From Cryptomeria japonica (taxonomy: Eukaryota > Streptophyta > Pinopsida > Cupressales > Cupressaceae): a stretch of 64,000 nucleotides of DNA. This document shows positions 11,229 to 23,347 of the stretch, one piece after another. A model generated the notes under the pieces. That model worked only from the letters and a program-made list of their open reading frames with translations. It made no database searches and was not told the DNA's origin. Position 1 is the stretch's first letter, and every line of letters starts with the position of its first letter. The stretch lies in NCBI RefSeq assembly GCF_030272615.1, contig NC_081406.1, forward strand, positions 403,777,439-403,841,438, read 5' to 3'. The translations under genes were made by a program, and so were the position numbers.

Positions 11229-12010
11229 ATTTCCAAAATTGAGCCTAAAGATGTTAAAGCTTGTAAAGATGAAGTTTGGGTAAAATTTATGGAAGAAGAG
11301 TTAAATCAGATTTAAAAGAACAATACATGGGAACTTGTTCCAAGATCTAAAGACAAGAATGTAATTGGTACTAAATGGGTGTTCCGGAATAAACCGAATG
11401 AAGATATAGAAATTGTTAGAAACAAAGCAAGACTTGTATGTAAAGGATATTCACAAATGGAAGGTATTGATTTTGAGGAGACTTTTGCTCCGGTAGCTAG
11501 AATTGAAGTTGTTAGATTATTTATTGTATATGTTGCTCATAATAAATTCAAGGGATGGATGTGAAGTCAACCTTTTTGAATGGTGATTTGGAAGAGGAAG
11601 TCTATATTGAGCAACTAGATAGATTTTCATTGATAGATGAATAAGACATGGTATGCAGATTGAAGAACGTATTGTATGGACTTAAAAAATCCCCTAGAGC
11701 TTGGTACACCCAATTGGACAGGTATTTGATGAAGTTGGGATTCTATAAAGGTATAGCTGATAGCAACTTATACTTCAAGATTGATAATGATAATATTTTG
11801 ATTTTTGAAGTCCTTGTTGATGACATTATTTTTGGAGGAAATGATAATTTGAGTAAGAAGTTTGCTGATGATATGCAAAAAGAGTTTGAGATGTCTATGA
11901 TAGCTGAGATGAAATTCCTTCTGGGATTGCAAATTACACAGATTGATAAAGGCATTTTGATATCTTAATCAAAGTATGTGAAGAAAATTTCTGAAGAAGT
12001 TTGGGTTAGA
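11229..12010 (+). pseudogene. pol: copia G reverse transcriptase, disrupted
   Basis: Pieces in successive frames give the copia reverse transcriptase in order: [20 protein letters not shown] and [15 protein letters not shown] (11379-11564), a broken stretch with [20 protein letters not shown], then MVCRLKNVLYGLKKSPRAWY (11648 on) and VLVDDIIFGGNDNLSKKF. VDDIIF is the YVDD-type catalytic motif with the aromatic residue replaced. MKFLLGLQITQIDKGILIS ends the frame with a TAA at 11966. The enzyme would copy the element RNA. At least two frameshifts and several stops make it non-functional. Confidence 0.9.
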
Positions 12011-12621
12011 TGATTCCAAACCCATTGGAACTCCTATGGTGACTAGATGGCAGATGACAAAAGATGATGAATCTCCGAAGGCTAACCAGACCCTATATAG
12101 ATCTATTATTGGTGGACTGATATATTTGACTCAGAATAAACTTGACATTATGATTGTTTTATGTCTTGTTTCAAGATTTTAGGCTGATTCAAAGGAAAGT
12201 CATGTTACTACTATGAAGAGGATATTCACATATTTGAAGGGAACATTTGATTATGGTTTGTGGTATCTGAAGAATGATGATTTCATTTTGAGTAATTATA
12301 CTGATGTTGATTGGGTAGGTGATGTTGATGACCAAAAAATCACTACCGGTGGAGCATTCCTTTTGGGAAAAAAGTTGATTTCTTATGCTAGTAAGAAGCA
12401 AGATGCTATTTATTTACCTACTGCAGAAGCTGAATATAGCTACATCTAGCAATTATACTCTGGTAATTTGGATGAAATAGATGTTGAAGGATATTAAATT
12501 TGTTTATAATGAGCCTACTGTTATATATTGTCACAATTCAAGTGATATCAATATTTCTAAGAATCACATGTTGCACTCTAAGACAAAACATATATCAATC
12601 AAATTTCATTTCTTGAGAGAG
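12011..12621 (+). pseudogene. pol: copia G RNase H, truncated by element A
   Basis: KRIFTYLKGTFDYGLWYLKN and YTDVDWVGDVDDQKITTGGA (12213-12449) are the copia RNase H core, with the D of DVDW, then SKKQDAIYLPTAEAEY. After a stop, traces of HNSSDINISKNHMLHSKTKH and ISIKFHFLRE follow up to 12621. There TGTTAGGCCC, the LTR end of element A, begins. The last residues of RNase H and the copia 3' LTR are missing from the window. Confidence 0.87.
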
Positions 12622-13807
12622 TGTTAGGCCCAATATGGAAAGCTAATGTACTGAGAGGGGAGGGGTGAATCAGTACTCCAAATCTTTTCTTCGATAATAA
12701 CTTTACTATTTAGCATAAACTGAATATTGCTGAAGCATAATATAATGCTAAAACAAATAAATAACAATCATACATGATTCACTCCATAACACATATATTT
12801 TGGTTAAGCAAAAACTCCTTGTTAGAGAGAAAAAATGCGGTGGGGATGGCACCCACAACTTCACTACTGCAATAATAAAGGTTGCTCGGTTAGAGCTACA
12901 TGTTTAGCTATTTCTGATAGCTTACCCTGTTAGGAGTATCAAGATCTTTAGATCTACATTGCTAAAGGATTTTACAACACATATTCTAAATGTTGCACCT
13001 GGTTAAAGGCTTTACAATTTATAGACTTTATTAGAGTCTTTTACCCTGTTAAAGGTTTCTCTTACAGCTCAAAAAATTACAATCAAAATCTTACAAAATA
13101 TCTGCAACTTCACATCTGAAATGTTATAGCAGATTCTATGTGGTCAAAATGAAATTACCTTGCTTATAGCATACCCCGGTAAATCATAAATTAACTCGGT
13201 AAACCTTTCTGTTTACTCTGTTCCTTGACTGTTCTCTGAAATCCTTCTCGGTGACCTCTGTGTATCTTTGTCAATCGTAACAGTCATAACACTCAGTGCT
13301 TTCCCATGATTTTTCTTTCCACATATGTCTTGCTTTACACTCATATTTGATCCTCAATTCATGCTGTATAAATAGATCTCTTATGATGGTGATCTTGTTC
13401 ATGCTTCGATCTTACAAACATGATTCATTAAATGAATAACCATACAAAATTATTTAATTGGATAGATGTCCTCAAAATCATACAAAATCTTAAGGTGCAA
13501 TTTCCTATGTGATAAAGGTTCGTTGTTCCTTGATCTTGTAACACGTTTCCACATATGTGTCTAGGTTCAATGAATCTAGTAACACGTTTTACTCGGTGTG
13601 TATTAACTCGGTATACCATCTTTGCTACTTGGTAGTCATAGAATGTTACTCGATAGACAGCTCAGTGTATACTAAACTCTATGACTTGTAACTTCTGTAA
13701 CCGACTGCTCTGTGCTTACCGACTAAATATTTCGGTAGTAATAACCGACTAAAGTATATAGAATGACTTTGGACATAAAACTAATGACAACTTAGTAAAT
13801 AGTAACA
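12622..13807 (-). mobile_element. 3' LTR of element A
   Basis: On the plus strand it runs TGTTAGGCCCAATATGGAAA ... TTAGTAAATAGTAACA. It is the reverse of the LTRs at 31261-32460 and 39513-40701 and similar along its length (about 1,186 bp), with terminal TG/CA on both strands. It includes the repeated CTCGGTA/TACCGAG words of this family and a TATTTATA box (minus strand, 13367-13374). Confidence 0.88.
13367..13374 (-). promoter_or_regulatory. TATA box of element A LTR
   Basis: TATTTATA on the minus strand, at the position matching TATTTATA in the LTRs of B (31694 and 39945). Conserved across the three LTR copies, so a likely family promoter element. Confidence 0.45.
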
Positions 13808-13809
13808 AT

Positions 13810-13819
13810 CTCCCCTTTT
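13810..13819 (-). promoter_or_regulatory. Polypurine tract of element A
   Basis: The minus strand reads CAAAAGGGGAGATTGTTACT across the internal/LTR border. The purine run AAAAGGGGAG lies 2 bp before the LTR start, as in B (39501-39510). Confidence 0.8.
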
Positions 13820-14097
13820 GACATTAGTTTTGAAATGTTTGACAAAACTTCTTTCAAAGTCATAACTCAAAAAAATCTGTATACTTACAAAATTTGACTA
13901 AACTGACAGTATATACAATTGTCAATAAAATAGTATACTCAGATATACTCCCCTTATCAATATACTGTACATAACTCTGATTATGCATGTGCTATGATCA
14001 ATATTCTGTATTCACTACTCGGTTCACTGCTCCCCCTGTCAAAATTATCTGTATACTCGAATATGTTGATCTGCTCGGTATACTTCTCTTGTATACA

Positions 14098-16898
14098 CTA
14101 TACTCCCCCTTTTTGACAAACATCAAAACTAGTTACCAATGGTGGAGGCAACTGGTCAAAAATAGATTTATACTTTGTTCTTGCATCAGTGAGAGCGGCA
14201 GAGAGTGCATCCTTGACACTATCCATGAGTGAACTCTGAGCTGTAATATCATCTAATAGTGAAATCAGACCATCTAAAGTGCTTCCCTCTGGCTGAGTGG
14301 ATAAGGAGGTAGCCTTGTTGATCTGTTCTTGGATGAAGGATAAGTGTGGAATGAATAAGGTTTGAAGAGTCATAATGTCCATCCTTATTTTGTGCTCTCC
14401 ATTACTAAGTTCCAATTTTTGAGCCATGAGCATTTGTGACTTGGTATAGAAATTCTGAATAGAATTTGGCTCAGTGGTCAATTTATTGGAGAGATCGGTG
14501 ATCTCTTTCTCAACCACTTTTGTTTTATTCTTGATATCTTTAATGAATAAAGAGAATGTGCAGAGTTTCTAAAATAAATAAAGAATGTGCTTGAGTTGAG
14601 ATGACAACTCAGCAATAAATTTGACAAGTTTTACTTTACCGATAGCAATGGCTTTCTGTACCTCTTCAATCATTTTTGCAGTGAGCTCTTTGTCCTTCAA
14701 TTTGCTCAAGTATTCAGATGTGTCTACTCCAGATGTCTCGATCTAATTGAGGAGTTCATCCAGTTGAATATGGATGGCTGCATCTTTTGTCACTATAGCT
14801 TCAGGTAGCATATCTGTTAATAGTGCTTTGACCTTCTGAAGTACTCTATTTTTCTTTTGTATAGTCATTTGTCTCTCTTGTTCTTCTTTGGCTTTGCATA
14901 GTTCACCGAATTCAATAAGTGCTTGCCCTTTCAATTTGGATATGTCTACATTTGGCAACATAATTGGTTTTGACAAATCTAACTTGAAACTATGCTTTTT
15001 CATTTTCTTTTCTTTAGAGGACGAGGCTTTCACCGGTTGAACTAATACAATGGCTTGGGAGGCTTGTACACCCTCGGTAGGTTGCTCAGTAGAGGCAACA
15101 CTTTTATCAATTTCTTTAGCCTCAGATGTAGCCTTCGGTGAATCCTTGCTCAGGGTCTCAGTTGTAACATTGTCAGTACTTGAAGGGACTTGAGAAGTTT
15201 GTTCCTCGATGGCCTGAGAAGTAGCTTCTCCTTTGGTAGACTGTTAACCCTCTTTGCCTTGTTCAGTATCCTGAGGTGTCTCGGTTGAAACATGTTGACT
15301 TACCGGAGGATAGGACTTGACTTGTTCCAAAACTGACTCACTTGATACCAGTTTGGCATAAGCATTCCCTTCTATCATTTCTTGTTCTTGTACCTCGGTA
15401 TCCATGACATCCTCATCAAGTTGTGTAGTTTTAGTGGGATCTTGCTCAGTGATATCCACTATTTCAACTTCACCTTGCTCATTAGTACTCTTGATTCAAA
15501 ATATTTCTTGCCATTTTTCTTTTGTCTTGTTCTCTACATCAAGATAAAGGCCATTCATCAGTTTCAAGGCTCTTTGCTTGACTAGGAAGTTTGTGTGGTA
15601 GTTTTTCAGATGTTCACTTATCTCATCTACCGACATGTCTGGAAAGAGGTGTACCAGACTTCTTTCTCTCATCTTCTTTTCTAAGTCTATAGCATATTTC
15701 CACCTATTATCAATATGTAAGTACAATGCTTTTGGAAGAGAATTAGTTACTTCCAATGGGACTAATCGGAATTTCCAAAGAGTACAGATTACAGCTTCTT
15801 CAATTTGTCTCTTTTCTGCATCAGATCTGGAGTCATATTTTACATATCTAAATGCTCAAAATCCACCATATTGCTTCAGGTTGGCACAAACATTATCAAC
15901 ACTATGTACATCTTCCTTTTTACTCTTAACAATCTGAATTTTACTTTCATCTTCAGATTCTGTGTCACTGGACTCTTTATTCAAAATGAGTCTCTAAGTA
16001 GATTTCTTATAAGTTTTTGTTACCTTTGGAACTGCAACATTTTTCTGTTTCTTTCTCGGTGACACTGTAGATGATCTAGTGTTTGGGCTCTTTACTGGAG
16101 GAGTCGGTGATACCTATGATGTGTCTTGTTTCTTCCTTTTTAAAATTTTACCTTTTGGCAACTCGGTGCTCAATGTAATAGCTACTTCTTGGGCTTCAGA
16201 TTCCTCCTCGGTGATGACTTGAACGCTCTTGATAGGAGTGGAGGAAGAATGTTCTCCAAATTTCTCCGTTAATGCTTTAATCATTTTTGTTGCTTTCCTT
16301 GTAGCCTTTGGTACTACAATGCTCATTTTGACTTTTTCTTTAACTTCTTCAAATGTAGCGTATCTGATCTCGATAGCATGCCTTGGTAGTGAAATAAAAG
16401 AATCTATCTACTACTGTGTAATGTCAAAATCAATCTCATAACCCATAGGTGGCAAGGATTGAGTTCTTGGTTCTACCGCATTGACATAGCAGTAGTCGGT
16501 GTCCACTTCAAAACATATACTATCCTTATATTTCTCCACTAACTAGGGTGGTATCCTGTGTCTCTTATGCATCTTTTCCTAAAACTTGCTAAAATAATCA
16601 TCCATAATCTCATTGAAGTTATCACCTAGCTGTTTGATGAAGTCATTGATTTGATGGGTGATTGGTCGATGTAGCTCCCAAACTACATTACCAACTGATG
16701 GAAAGAATTTCTCAAAATAGAAAAACATGCATACCAAAAGTGATCCAAACTTCAGTGTGTTTGTTGAGTTGTTCTTCTTCGGCTTCCTTATGGTGTTGAG
16801 ATTTTCAAATAGATTTTTCAACAACACTTCGCATAGATCAATTTTCATTCCTTTCTTCACAATTTTATAGGCTAAATCAACATCAGCATAGGGTACAC
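14098..16898 (-). pseudogene. ORF2 of element A (truncated, unrecognised protein)
   Basis: Read on the minus strand from 16898, the trace starts inside the protein with VPYADVDLAYKIVKKGMKID and LCEVLLKNLFENLNTIRKPK. It continues through SVGNVVWELHRPITHQIND, a Lys/Ser/Thr-rich middle (KATRKATKMIKALTEKFGE), SLVHLFPDMSVDEISEHLK, an acidic linker, HSFKLDLSKPIMLPNVDISK and a helical tail (SLMDSVKDALSAALTDARTK). Stops interrupt it. It matches ORF2 of B part for part but lacks the 17-bp duplication found there. A 1-bp deletion near the end replaces the stop used in B, so the frame runs on to 14098. No enzyme motif seen. Missing: about the first 200 residues. Confidence 0.72.
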
Positions 16899-19394
16899 CA
16901 CACATTTTGATGCTTCAAAAATTGTGTTTAGGAAGCATAAGCTTGAACATGATGATTTGAGAGTACGATAAGTTTTATAATCTAGATTTAAGGTTTGTGG
17001 CTTCGGAATTAGAAGTTGAATTTTCAAGCTTGTGTTACCTCCAAACAAACATTTTGATTCTTAAAAACTTGTGTTTACGAAGCACAAGCTTGAAAATGAT
17101 GATTTGGGAGTTCGGTAAGTTTCATAATTGCACTTTCATTTTCGTGGCTTTGGAATCAAAACTTGCATTTTCAAGTTTGTGTTACCTCCAAACACCCATT
17201 TTGATGCTTTAAAACTTGCATTTAGGAAGCACGAGCTTGAAAATGATGATTTGAGAATATGATAAGTTTTATAATCTAGCTTTAATGTTCGTGGCTTTGG
17301 AATCAGAACTTGGATTTTCAAGCTTGTGTTACCTCCGAACACACATTTTGATTTTTAAAAACTTGCATTTAGGAAGTAGAGATTTCAAAATGATGATTTA
17401 GGAGTACGATAAGTTTCATAATCACGTTTTCATGTTTGTGGCTTCATAATCAGAACTTGTACTTTTAAGCTTGTGTTACCTCCAAACAAACGTTTTGATG
17501 CTTTAAAACTTGCAATTAGGAAACACAAGCTCAAAATGATAATTTTTTAGTACAATAAGTTTCATAATCGTGCTTTCATGTTCATGGCTGCGGAATCAAA
17601 ACTTGCATTTTCAAGCTTGTGTTACCTCTAAAAACACATTTGATGCTTAAAAACTTGTGTTTAGGAAGTACAAGCTTGAAAATGATGATTTGGGAGTACG
17701 ATAAGTTTCATAATCACGCTTTCATGTTTGTGGCTTTGGAATCAAAACTTGCATTTTTAAGCTTGTGTTACATCCAAACACATGTTTTGATGCTTCAAAA
17801 CTTGTATTTAGGAAGCAAAAGCTTGAAAATGATGATTTGGGAGTATGATAAGTTTTGTAATTATCCTTTCATGTTCCTGGCTTTGGAATCAGAACTTGCA
17901 TTTTTTATGTTTGTGGCTTCAGAAATAGAAGTTGTCTTTTCAAGCTTGTTGTGCCTCAAAACATACATTTTGATGTTTTAAAACATTCGTTTAGGAAGCA
18001 CAAGCTACAAAATGATGATCTGGGAGTATGATAAGTTTCATAATTGTACTTTCACGTTCGCAACTTCGGAATCAGAACTTCCATTTCTCCAAATACACAT
18101 TTTGATGCTTCAAAACTTGCGTTTAGGAAGCACAAGCTTAAAATTAAGATTTGGGAGTATGATATGTTTCATGATCATGCATTCATGTTCATGGCTTTGG
18201 AATCAAAACTTGCATTTTCATACTTTTGTTACCTCCAAACACAAATTTTAATGCTTCAAAACTTGCTTTTATGAAGCATAAAATTGAAAATGATGATTTG
18301 AAAGTACAATAAGTTTCATAATCATGCTTTAATGTTTGTGGCATCAGAATCAAATTTTGCATATTCAAGCTTGTGTTAGCTCCAAACACCCATTTTGATG
18401 CTTAAAAACATGCATTTAGGAAGCACAAGCTTGAAAATGATGATTTAGGACTACGATAAATTTCATAATCACGCTTTAATATTCGTGGCTTTAGAATTTG
18501 AACATTCATTTTCAAGCTTGTTGTACCTCCAAACACACATTTTGATGATTGAAAACTTGTGTTTAGGAAGCACAAGCTTGAAAATGATGATTCGGGAGTA
18601 TTATAAGTTTCATAATTTCTCTTTCATGTTTGTAGCTTTGGAATGAGAACTTGCATTTTCAAGCTTGTGTTACCTTCAAACACACATTTTGATGCTTCAA
18701 AACTTGCATTTAGGAAGCACAAGATTGAAAATGATGGTTTGAGAGTACAATAAGTTTCATAATCGCGCTTTCATGTTCATGGAATCGGTATCAAAACTTG
18801 CATTTTCAAGCTTGTGTTACCTCCAAACACACCTTTTGATGCTTCATAACTTGCGTTTAGGAAGCACAAGCTTGAAAATGATGATTTGGGAGTACGATAA
18901 GTTTCATAAATCACACTTTAAGGTTCGTAGCTTCAGAATTAGAAATTGCATTTTAAAGCTTGTTGTGTATCCAAACAAACATTTTGATGCTTCAAAACTT
19001 GTGTTTAGGAAGTACATGCTTGAAAATGATGATTCGGCAGTACGATAAGTTTCATAATTGCAATTTAATGTTCGTGGGATCAGAATCAGATTTTGCATTT
19101 TCAAGCTTGTGCTACCTCTAAACACACATTTTGATGATTCAAAACTTGCATTTAGGAAGTACAAGCTTGAAAATGATGATGTGGGAGTATGATAATTTTC
19201 ATAATCATGGTTTAATCTACATGGCTTCATAATTAGAACTTGCATTTTCAAACTTGCGTTATATCCAAACACACATTTTGATGCTTCACAACATGTGATT
19301 CCAAAGCACAAGTTTGAAAATGATGATTTGGGAGTATGACAAGTTTCATAATCGCGCTTTAATGTTCGTGGATTGGGAATCAAAACTTGCATTT
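16899..19394 (+). repeat. 147-148-bp satellite, block 2
   Basis: About 17 monomers in the same orientation as blocks 1 and 3, starting in mid-monomer (CACATTTTGATGCTTCAAAA) right after element A and ending in mid-monomer (AAACTTGCATTT) where element E starts. Block 3 resumes at 55602 at the matching point of the monomer, so blocks 2 and 3 were contiguous before E arrived. Open frames on either strand are by-products of the period. Confidence 0.93.
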
Positions 19395-20427
19395 GGGTAA
19401 GTGCACCAAGATGGTGAACAAAAAGGGGAGTATAACTAGCCACTTTTTTTTTTTTTTTTTTTCTGAAAATAGGTAGACCTAAACTTCAAAGAGATATTTG
19501 AGGGTCATGCACTAAAAACTAGGAGTTGAGAAAAGAATAAGAATTGTATTGCTCTGAATCTTGTTTCTAAACTACTCAAGTTTTTTATAATTGGAAAATA
19601 TTAAGAGGGTCAAACCTCCCACACATGAAAAAATGTTCCTAATTTTTCAGAAAAATATAACATAGCTGTTTCCGTGTGCTGCACAAAAAATATAGTTAGA
19701 TTTCCTAGTTTGCAAAATCCTTTTGGTAGGATGATAGGTAAGAGTGAGATCTAGAAGTTGTGTATTTTTTTGTAATTTTCCGTTGAGTATTTTTTGTTTT
19801 ATGATTTTTTGACATGACCACATCCTGAAAATTTGGTACATGTTCGTGCGCTAGGCGTAACTTGCATCAAAATAATTGAAAATGCAAACTTATTTTTTTA
19901 AATGTGTATAAAATCTAGTGTAGAACAATATTATGTAATTTATTTTGAATTTGGTCAAGTATATCAAAAATTATTAAAAAGAATGGTAGACATATGTCTG
20001 TGAGGACTATCAAAGCATTGGTAAAGAAAATTAAAGTTTACTATGCTAATGTTGTCCAAAAATAGAAAAATTTATATAGTCAAAAAACTGAGAAGACGTG
20101 TGAGATTATGGTGGTAATTTTAGAGATACCCACTTGATCATTTGTAAACTTGATGATGACAAAGTCAAGAAATCATGTTGGAAGATGAAAAATGTGTAAA
20201 GGGACAAAAATGGGGGGAAAATGGGCTTGCAAGCCTTAGGGTCATTTTCCAACCCTCTTACCAAGCCAAAACCCGCACGAGTTTTGAAAAAAAAAACACT
20301 ATTCATAGTACTTTATAACCCACACGGGCTTTGAAAAACAAAAAGTGCTATTCATAGTTCTACATAACCCGTACGGGTTATGAAGACATAATAATGTATG
20401 CTTGTAAACTTAGCATTTACTACATAT
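19395..20427. other. Left half of element E, no gene
   Basis: Non-coding. After the terminal repeat there is a run of about 20 T (19443-19462), AT-rich sequence, then 20220-20400 with several copies of variants of AAAACCCGCACGAGTTTTGA and a perfect 20-bp palindrome at 20363-20382. Short open frames here show no family resemblance. Confidence 0.6.
20363..20382. repeat. 20-bp perfect palindrome in element E
   Basis: CATAACCCGTACGGGTTATG equals its own reverse complement. An 18-bp version lies in the other half of E at 55249-55266, and degenerate versions lie at about 20270 and 20315. Confidence 0.85.
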
Positions 20428-21329
20428 TGTTGGGATCCAAGAACACTGAGAGGGGGGGTGAATCAATGCTCTACCGGTATGAATAGTTTTTATCCTTTTA
20501 TACCATGCATATATAAACCAGTAAACAAATAAGCATATAGCAAGAAGAAAATAAACCATCCACATAAATGAACACCATAACACATAGAATTTATACGTGG
20601 AAAACTTCAATGAGGAAAAACCACGGTTGGATTTGTGACCCACAATATCAGTTCACTGGCCATATGAAAAGATATTACATATAATAGGGGCTTGCACTTG
20701 TAGGAAGGCACACTGCCTAGAGCATACTACTCGTCACTAAAGAGCCTCACTGACTACAAGCTTTCTACTAGAGTAAATTACTGAAAATTAACTCAAGAAT
20801 GCATCTGCTATGCCAAATAGAGTTTTGGTTCTATCTCTACTCTGTACCAGTTCATAAACTCTGAACTACTATCAGTATCTCTTCTCCTCCAAGAATGCTT
20901 TCCAAGCTATCTATAGATCATTGCCTGATATAACACTCGCATACAAAATGATCTTCATACATATATTTTGCATCATATAGTTCTGCTATATTCTCCTGTA
21001 TCTACACTACATATCAAAAATAACCTAGCAAACTAACCTATATACCTATTATAAATGATATGCCTTATGTTGGCTTACAATATATTTACAAAGATATTCA
21101 ATGTCGGCATTGACAATATTTACAAAATGATTTATTAAGTAAATCCTCCTTGATGTTGGCTTCCAATGAAGTATTGATGTTAGTGTTTGTGTCGGTGCCA
21201 GTGTAGCCCTGAATGCTCCAAATCCCGTATCTGTCGGTATATGCCTCCTAGTGTCAGTTTATGACTTCCATCAGATCTTGTTGCCATCAATGATAACAAA
21301 ATGAATCCAATGAGTGTCAATTTCCAACA
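20428..21329 (-). mobile_element. 3' LTR of element C
   Basis: On the plus strand it starts TGTTGGGATCCAAGAACACT and ends AATTTCCAACA. It matches 53822-54733 over its length with scattered substitutions. Near its 3' end (minus orientation) it has GATTCACCCCCCCTCTCAG, like the LTRs of F, B and G. Confidence 0.9.
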
Positions 21330-21330
21330 A

Positions 21331-21345
21331 TCTCCCCCTTTGGCA
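21331..21345 (-). promoter_or_regulatory. Polypurine tract of element C
   Basis: The minus strand reads GCCAAAGGGGGAGATTGTTG across the internal/LTR border. The AAAGGGGGAG run lies 2 bp before the LTR, the same arrangement as in A and B. Confidence 0.8.
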
Positions 21346-21589
21346 TTGATGGCAACACTCATGTGAAAAATGGATTCCCTACCGATATGCTCCCCTTGAG
21401 CAATACACTCCATCTAATCTCCTTCCCATGTGATTTAACTAGTATTCTCTGATATTTTTCACATATATGCATACTCCCACTTTGACATTAATGCCAAAGA
21501 CCGGTGAAATAATTGAAAGAATAAAAGAATATTGTTAGTTTCACTGGAGCTTAGTCATCTTCAAGATTTTTGGGTATGTTTTTTGCAAT

Positions 21590-22344
21590 AACTAAAGATA
21601 TGTATCCCAACCGGATTTGAAAGTATTAGAAATAGATGCTAGTCCACTTAGTAAGTGGGCAAGTATTTCCTTCTCTTGGATATCTGCCAGTGTGGGTTTA
21701 GCTATCATGTCCATACACTCTTTCTTATGAACACCCAATGAATCTAGTCTAGGACTTACCAATCCTCTTAGATTTCTTTCTCTTCGCATGCGTTTATCTC
21801 TCTCCTTCTCAAAAGCAAAAATTTGGTTCTCTAAGGACAAAATTTGTCCATCAACAGATGTGGTTAGTGTAGTAAATCCATCAAAAGAGTTAGGAATTTT
21901 AGCTATCTTATCATATAACTCCTTCAATCTGCTATCTACATTAGTTGTAAGACTTTCTATGTTACAACACACTCTGTAGATATTTATTGTTTTAAACAAA
22001 CCTCAATAAGAATAAGTTTGTCCTCAATTTTCTTCTTCTCTGTTTCTATAATCTGATCAAAAGTTCTTCTTTTTGTTGTTGTGAATTTATCCAAAGCTTG
22101 TCGGTTTGCAATCTACCTCAGAGATTAAAAATTGTTAGAGATATGCTCTGTTAGAGTCTTGAGCTTGTCAGAAGGGCTTGCTCCATCTTCAATCTAACAA
22201 TTAGGTATTAGTCTATGCAATACTGAGACCGATTGATCAATTATTCCTTTGTTTGTGGTACCTTCCTTCAGTAATTTCTGAGTAGCCATCATCATCAATT
22301 CAGTTGGACTCAACTCAGAGACCGATTTCTTCTCAACCTGAGAA
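21590..22344 (-). pseudogene. ORF2 of element C, C-terminal part beyond the D insertion
   Basis: This continues the frame that ends at 49933. Joined across D, one duplication removed, the codons read KVLAIDTSQVEKKSVSELS without a break. The segment contains SPTELMMMATQKLLKEGTTN, then broken helical sequence with LITLEV-like and KELYDKIAKIPNSFDGFTTL, and KPTLADIQEKEILAHLLSGL. A frame ends at 21592 (SGWDTYL then stop). Position and helical nature match the C-terminal tail of ORF2 in A and B, but the residues are largely different, so C is a separate family. Confidence 0.65.
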
Positions 22345-22349
22345 GTGTC
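22345..22349 (+). repeat. 5-bp target duplication GTGTC of gypsy D (left)
   Basis: GTGTC here and at 49928-49932 flank the outer ends of the two long LTRs exactly. Removing D plus one copy restores the ORF2 codons of element C. Confidence 0.9.
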
Positions 22350-23347
22350 TATTGGTTCCCAAAACCATAGATTGGAAAACTTAAGGGTTTGCCAAATCCT
22401 CAACTACTCGTATTAGCTTTGGCCAACGAACAAGGCTAGTCAAAGATCAAATCCCTCTACACTTAAGGCTCCACTGAGCCTAGGTGGGTATACCTTTCTC
22501 TCTCAAGAACTAAGAGGTTATTTAGAGTGGATTTAAACTTTATGGTTAGCAAATGCAAAATTGGCAAATGATTATTTTGCAATTATGCTTAATTATGTGC
22601 TTCAAGTGAATACTTTTGAAAAGAAATGAAAATGATTATGATTGTATTTTGAGAATAAAATGCTTTCAGGGTTTAAAAGAAATATGCAAAGATCAGTTCA
22701 TATAGGGCTTAGGAAGAATGTTTCTCTATTAAGGGCCTTAAATGCATAACAAACCAAGACCTTAAAAGATAAATAATAGACCAGTGCCTCTATCCAGGGA
22801 TATTTACGGTACTTTGTGGATAGGAAATCCTATCAACTCCAAAGACAATAATAATCATCAACTATGAAGGTTTCAATATATGTTACATAAACAATCAAAA
22901 CCCAATCTCACATTTAATGTAATAGTATGTGATGTCACATCATAGCAAATCAAATGATAGATTTATCAAGAGGACAAAGATAACTTATCAACACAAAAGC
23001 ATGCACAATATCTAGAAAAGAAACAACGAACCTTGTATATTAATCCTTAGGAAATGATTCCATTCATAAGATGTACTTAAAGCTACTCCATTATAGCCTG
23101 TTTGCACAAAAAATACTTCTTCCTCCTATAGACTTCCTTGATACATATAACTTATAGCCCTTACAAGCAACAGTGATTGTTATTTTTGTAAATTTTTTAA
23201 AATCTTATATCCTAGATCCTAGATAAGTTTTACATACAAAATGACTCACTATAAGTATGTGAATCAATAGTCATAGATGAAAGGATGCACCCTTTCATTT
23301 TGCTAAACTAAAACCTAACTAAAACCTAACATCTAACTACTTAACTA

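Larger units (their letters stand above)
12622..16898 (-). mobile_element. Element A: truncated two-ORF LTR retroelement (family of B)
   Basis: The 3' LTR, polypurine tract and most of ORF2 of an element in the same family as B (31261-40701) lie here on the minus strand. It sits in the copia RNase H region. Its 5' half (5' LTR, primer site, ORF1 and the start of ORF2) is absent. The ORF2 trace stops abruptly at about 16898, where satellite begins. The copia 3' end should lie beyond A but is also missing, so one deletion probably joined A to the satellite. Confidence 0.85.

Noticed and set aside
14098-16898. ORF2 as an envelope-like gene
   Set aside because: Position after a Gag-like ORF invites the idea, but there is no signal peptide, no membrane segment and no cleavage site; the protein is charged and helical.
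20428-21329. tRNA or other RNA gene near the LTRs
   Set aside because: The tRNA-like words are primer-binding sites only; no cloverleaf could be drawn around them.
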